Positions 59,058 through 64,000 of a DNA stretch of 64,000 nucleotides are shown in pieces (within the stretch, counting starts at the first letter, position 1; every line of letters begins with the position of its first letter). A model generated the notes under the pieces. The model saw nothing but the letters and a program-made list of their open reading frames with translations. It had not been told where the DNA came from and did not search any database. The stretch is from Amorphophallus konjac. Its lineage: Eukaryota > Streptophyta > Magnoliopsida > Alismatales > Araceae. The stretch spans positions 567,226,140 to 567,290,139 of the forward strand of contig CM040121.1 of the NCBI GenBank assembly GCA_022559845.1. Reading direction: 5' to 3'. The position numbers and the translations under genes were made by a program.

Positions 59058-59627
59058 CGTGCAAAGTGATTTTCATTTTTCTAAAGTGCACATGAACTTT
59101 TAAGAAATTCTTAGATCAGTTTTCCATGACTAGATTACATCAATTTTCCATCATCCTTTTCCCAGTCATTTTTATTCTTGAATTAATTTCACTAGAAGCA
59201 TGAATCATGAAACTCAAAATGGGTTTTGTTTTTTATTTTCATTGAAAAAAATGAGGTTGTATATGAATGCAACAGGTGGAAAATATTTTCCGTCCCCCCA
59301 ACTTAAATGACATTGTCCTCAATAGCATGAACAATAGAGAATAATGAACAATGTAGTCATAAAATTTGTGAAGGAACGGGACAACCTGACGGAGGTGAAC
59401 ATCGACGGGCATCCTTGCTGGAATGAGAGGCGGTACGTGACTTTGAAAATCAGAGCAACAGAGGAAGCAATCAGCTCTCTCCCCCCAACTTATCCTTTAT
59501 TCAAACCTGTAAAATAAAAACATAAACCACAATAAAAATTTGGGTTGCCACCCAAGAAGCCATTTATTAGCACACAAAACTATTAAAATTTTGGGTTGCG
59601 TCCCAGAAAGTGCTAAATTTAACGTCT
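59058..59627 (-). other. Interior of the tRNA-Asp element downstream of its long frame
   Basis: Non-coding. It contains two short inverted repeats, TGGGTTGCCACCCA (59541-59554) and TGGGTTGCGTCCCA (59592-59605), 51 bases apart and just downstream of the frame on the minus strand. Related GGGNGGCAACCCA words follow coding regions in other plant elements (recollection, not checked). Confidence 0.55.
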
Positions 59628-61478
59628 TCAGCCAGACGCAATGTAGCTCACTAACCAACGGGTATCATTCAGAATGAACCACCAAGTGATCTTATCCTCC
59701 GTTAGATTCCAGCCCTTGTGCCATTGGAGGAAAAGATTATGCCTCGATGCATGTGGGATAAAAGCATGCCAAGGTGGGTCTAAGAATTTGGATGGACCCC
59801 CTCGGTCAGAGAATGGCAGAGTAATTATCATATCTTCAATCACAAAATATTCACATATATTTTTAAGGTCTTTATAAGTATTAAACACATCAATGCGGAC
59901 TTTAACTTCCCATAGCTTTTCTCCTTCATCCTCCCTCTTAAGAGTTACTTGCGTATCATTCAGGTGAGAGAGGATGAGAGTGTGATCGTTTTTTGGGGAG
60001 TCCACCACATGACCAATATTAAGGAGATAAGAAGGATTAGGAATCAAATAAGTTTGCTCCTTAACACAAGAATTCTCAGAAGGCTCATATGGATCTAACC
60101 AGTTGGTGAGTTGCAGAATATTTGGAATGATTATGGATTCACCAAGGTTAGGGATGGGTAAAAAATCCACAATCTCCCCTAAATCAAAAGATGCCCAATC
60201 AGAGTAAATTTCAAGTGGAGCACCCGATTCCTCAATTACCGAAGAAGAAGGGTTTATGAATAAACTCAATTCTCTCTCCACACTCATGTTTTCTTCGTCA
60301 TTCACTTGGAAGGACGACTCATCAAATTCAGGAAGTAATAGAATTTGAGCATTGACTGGCAAATCCTCTTCCTCTTCTTCTCCCCCCGACTCAAGATCAA
60401 CAGACTCATCATAGTCCTCTTCACAAATAGAGTTGGGTTTAGACATCTCAGGCTGCTCTTCCTTTAAGTCCTTATCATAAAACTCCCCCATTATCCTCTC
60501 AAGATCAAAAGGGATATGAGTGTTAGATTAAGGAATTATGGATTGATCATATGGACTTTGAGTGTTATCACATCTAGGAAGTTGGCTCTCAAGACTTGTA
60601 GTGGAGTTGCTAGGTATTTGGTCTACTTCCATTTCTACGATGTTTTGAGTAACCCTGCTCACTTGGGCCGCAAAGTTTTGTAGTTATTCCTGGAAGGCTT
60701 GTTGTTGAGTTTGGAAGAGCTGTGTCAATTGATCAAACATCTTCTCCTAATTTAAAGTGGGCTGAGAGTCAGATTGTGATGGATAGTAGTTTGAAGGGCA
60801 CTCAGTCTGAGAATGAGGTGGTGGAGAGTATATGGGCTGTTCCCTATAATAGGGTTGATCGTAAAAATAATCATTTGGGTATGGAGCCCAATTTGAAAAA
60901 TCTTGTTCTTGAGGACTTTGGCCTCGATCCTGATAAGACTCCCAAGAAGAATCATATTGATCTCTCTATCCAGAATTAAAGTTGTTTGGACATGGGTCAC
61001 TATAAGGTGTGGAGAGATCTTGAGATATTTGAGTTTGTCTTGCTTGGTCCATCCAAAATATTGTTGGTTGATCTTCCCAACTAGAGTTATAAGTATCTGG
61101 AGATGATTCATAATCGGGCTGAGAAAAACGTTGATCATATTGGGCTTGCTCCGGGGTGAAAGATAAATCATGGCCCCCTTGAAAGAACTGAGTGGTTGGA
61201 ACCTGGTCCTGGGTAAATGACGGAAACTGGGCCATCATAGGTGACGGGATCTCATTTTGTGCCGACCACGAATATGGACTGTCATGAGAGGTCGGGTTGT
61301 TTTGGGTGAGAAATGAGTGTGGATTTGGGCAACCACCTATATAATGGGCCGGGCTAGTCCACATGTGATCATTATCATGGTGACTATGTGGTATGAAGGG
61401 GTCTTGATCCATGGCTAGAAATTGATCAAATTTATGAGCCAATTGGTCAAACCTGTCTAATTGGTGTGCCCAATCCAT
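59628..61478 (-). pseudogene. Long frame of the tRNA-Asp element, unidentified, four in-frame stops
   Basis: A single minus-strand frame of about 617 codons from ATG at 61478 to TGA at 59628-59630, interrupted by TAG at 60966-60968, TAG at 60747-60749, TAA at 60684-60686 and TAA at 60528-60530, with no frameshift. The N-terminal third (MDWAHQLDRFDQLAHKFDQF...) is rich in Gln, Asp, Ser, Pro and Tyr. The middle has a Gln-rich, likely helical part (FDQLTQLFQTQQQAF). The C-terminal part starts very acidic (MGEFYDKDLKEEQ, then ESGGEEEEEDLP) and ends in a more ordered segment with WHKGWNLTEDKITWWF. No zinc knuckle, protease or polymerase motif is visible. All four stops are one C-to-T change from a Gln codon. 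It could be a diverged Gag or an element-specific protein; function unknown. Confidence 0.65.
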
Positions 61479-62129
61479 AGATGAAAATTATGATCTCACC
61501 ATTCTTTTGTATATTAATTTTATCCCCCCCCCCTTTTTGATTTTTTTTTAGACAAACAAATTAGCAAACAAAGTCCAACTTAGATCCACCATCAAACTTG
61601 TTTACCGACCAGGTAACAGGTGTGGAAGTGGGATGCTCCCCTTGCTTTCACAAGGTCCTAATTAAGTAACCACTTTTCCGCTTATAGCGTTTGCCGTTGA
61701 CCTCTAACCTTAGACACAAGTTTCAAAGATGATAGTGAGCCCAAGTTATACCTTTTTGTGTTTTTGATTTTTTATTTTTTTTAATTAGTGAACTGAGCTA
61801 GTCCACCATATTTTTTTTATTTTTTTAAGGAACATTTCTAAGCATGAAAACTAATTACATATTGAAAGTAAAAACAAAGAAACTAAATCTATGGAAAGAG
61901 GGTAAGAGTACTAACCTTAATCGCATTCCCTCGTTCTTTATTTGACAAATGAAAAATAACAAGATTAAAAGATAAAGAAGATTTATCTCGGGGAGACACA
62001 ACATTTGTTTTTGGCATTTTCAAAATTTTCTATTTTTTTATACTTTTGTGGATCCTTTTATTTTTTCTGCAAAAATAAGAGTTATATATACAAAATAAAA
62101 TACAAGATATCAACTTCAAATTCAAACCT
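61479..62129 (-). other. Leader between primer site and long frame
   Basis: About 650 bp, AT-rich, with a C/T-rich run near 61527. No frame of note. It represents the 5' untranslated leader of the tRNA-Asp element. Confidence 0.55.
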
Positions 62130-62146
62130 CCCCGGCAACGGCGCCA
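62130..62146 (-). promoter_or_regulatory. Primer binding site, tRNA-Asp
   Basis: Plus strand CCCCGGCAACGGCGCCA is the 3' end of plant tRNA-Asp including CCA; the minus strand therefore carries its complement, four bases after the LTR end ATCA. This fixes the orientation. Confidence 0.9.
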
Positions 62147-62150
62147 AAAT

Positions 62151-64000
<1,850 letters not shown>

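Noticed and set aside
62130..62146. A tRNA-Asp gene, from the CCCCGGCAACGGCGCCA match
   Set aside because: Only the 3' end of the tRNA is present, in antisense next to an LTR end; this is a primer binding site.

Overview
This is a repeat-saturated piece of flowering-plant nuclear genome. The evidence is the set of plant LTR-retrotransposon lineages (chromodomain Ty3/gypsy elements, Tat-like elements, a copia-type LTR, a non-autonomous element primed by plant tRNA-Asp), initiator-methionine tRNA primer sites, AT-rich leaders and long microsatellites. I find no host protein-coding gene, no tRNA or rRNA gene and no CRISPR array. The species cannot be fixed from the sequence alone.

Layout. 1-6542 is the 3' end of a plus-strand Tat-like element: a proline-rich open frame with a 54-bp repeat, a long non-coding stretch, a purine tract and the 3' LTR (4633-6542), whose U3 carries five ~150-bp tandem repeats before a TATA box. 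6547-19668 is a minus-strand non-autonomous element with very long LTRs (6547-13518 and 15387-19668) around only 1.9 kb of non-coding interior. Its left LTR was split just upstream of its TATA box by a 3.8-kb solo LTR (9190-13024, 5-bp duplication GAGGG).

19954-35951 holds LTRs of one family (here family B) in both orientations: a plus LTR abutting a minus LTR to make a palindrome with ~3.3-kb arms (19954-26519), a second inverted LTR junction at 28800/28801, and a coding-free minus-strand element (28801 to past 35951). The 3' LTR of that element has lost ~1.5 kb and carries a copia-type solo LTR there instead (29055-30659).

35952 to beyond 64000 is a minus-strand, probably non-autonomous element (LTRs 35952-38336 and 62151 onward) with a tRNA-Asp primer site and one long unidentified frame broken by four stops. 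It sits inside the 5' LTR of the family B element. Two related plus-strand chromodomain Ty3/gypsy elements of Tekay/Del type (38997-49031, duplication GCTTG; 49055-59052, duplication ATTAG) inserted into it 18 bp apart. Both encode Gag, protease, reverse transcriptase, RNase H, integrase and a C-terminal chromodomain, and both are broken by stops and frameshifts.

How the parts relate. The nesting gives an order: family B element, then the tRNA-Asp element, then the two chromodomain elements; and the Tat-like pair before the solo LTR at 9190. No copy here looks able to make all its proteins, so any movement would need help in trans. The most unusual signal is an array of short dyads (about 24-27 bp, TGACG or TAACG at one end and CGTCA or CGTTA at the other) shared by four otherwise divergent LTR families, always starting with a strong inverted repeat and lying downstream of the TATA box.
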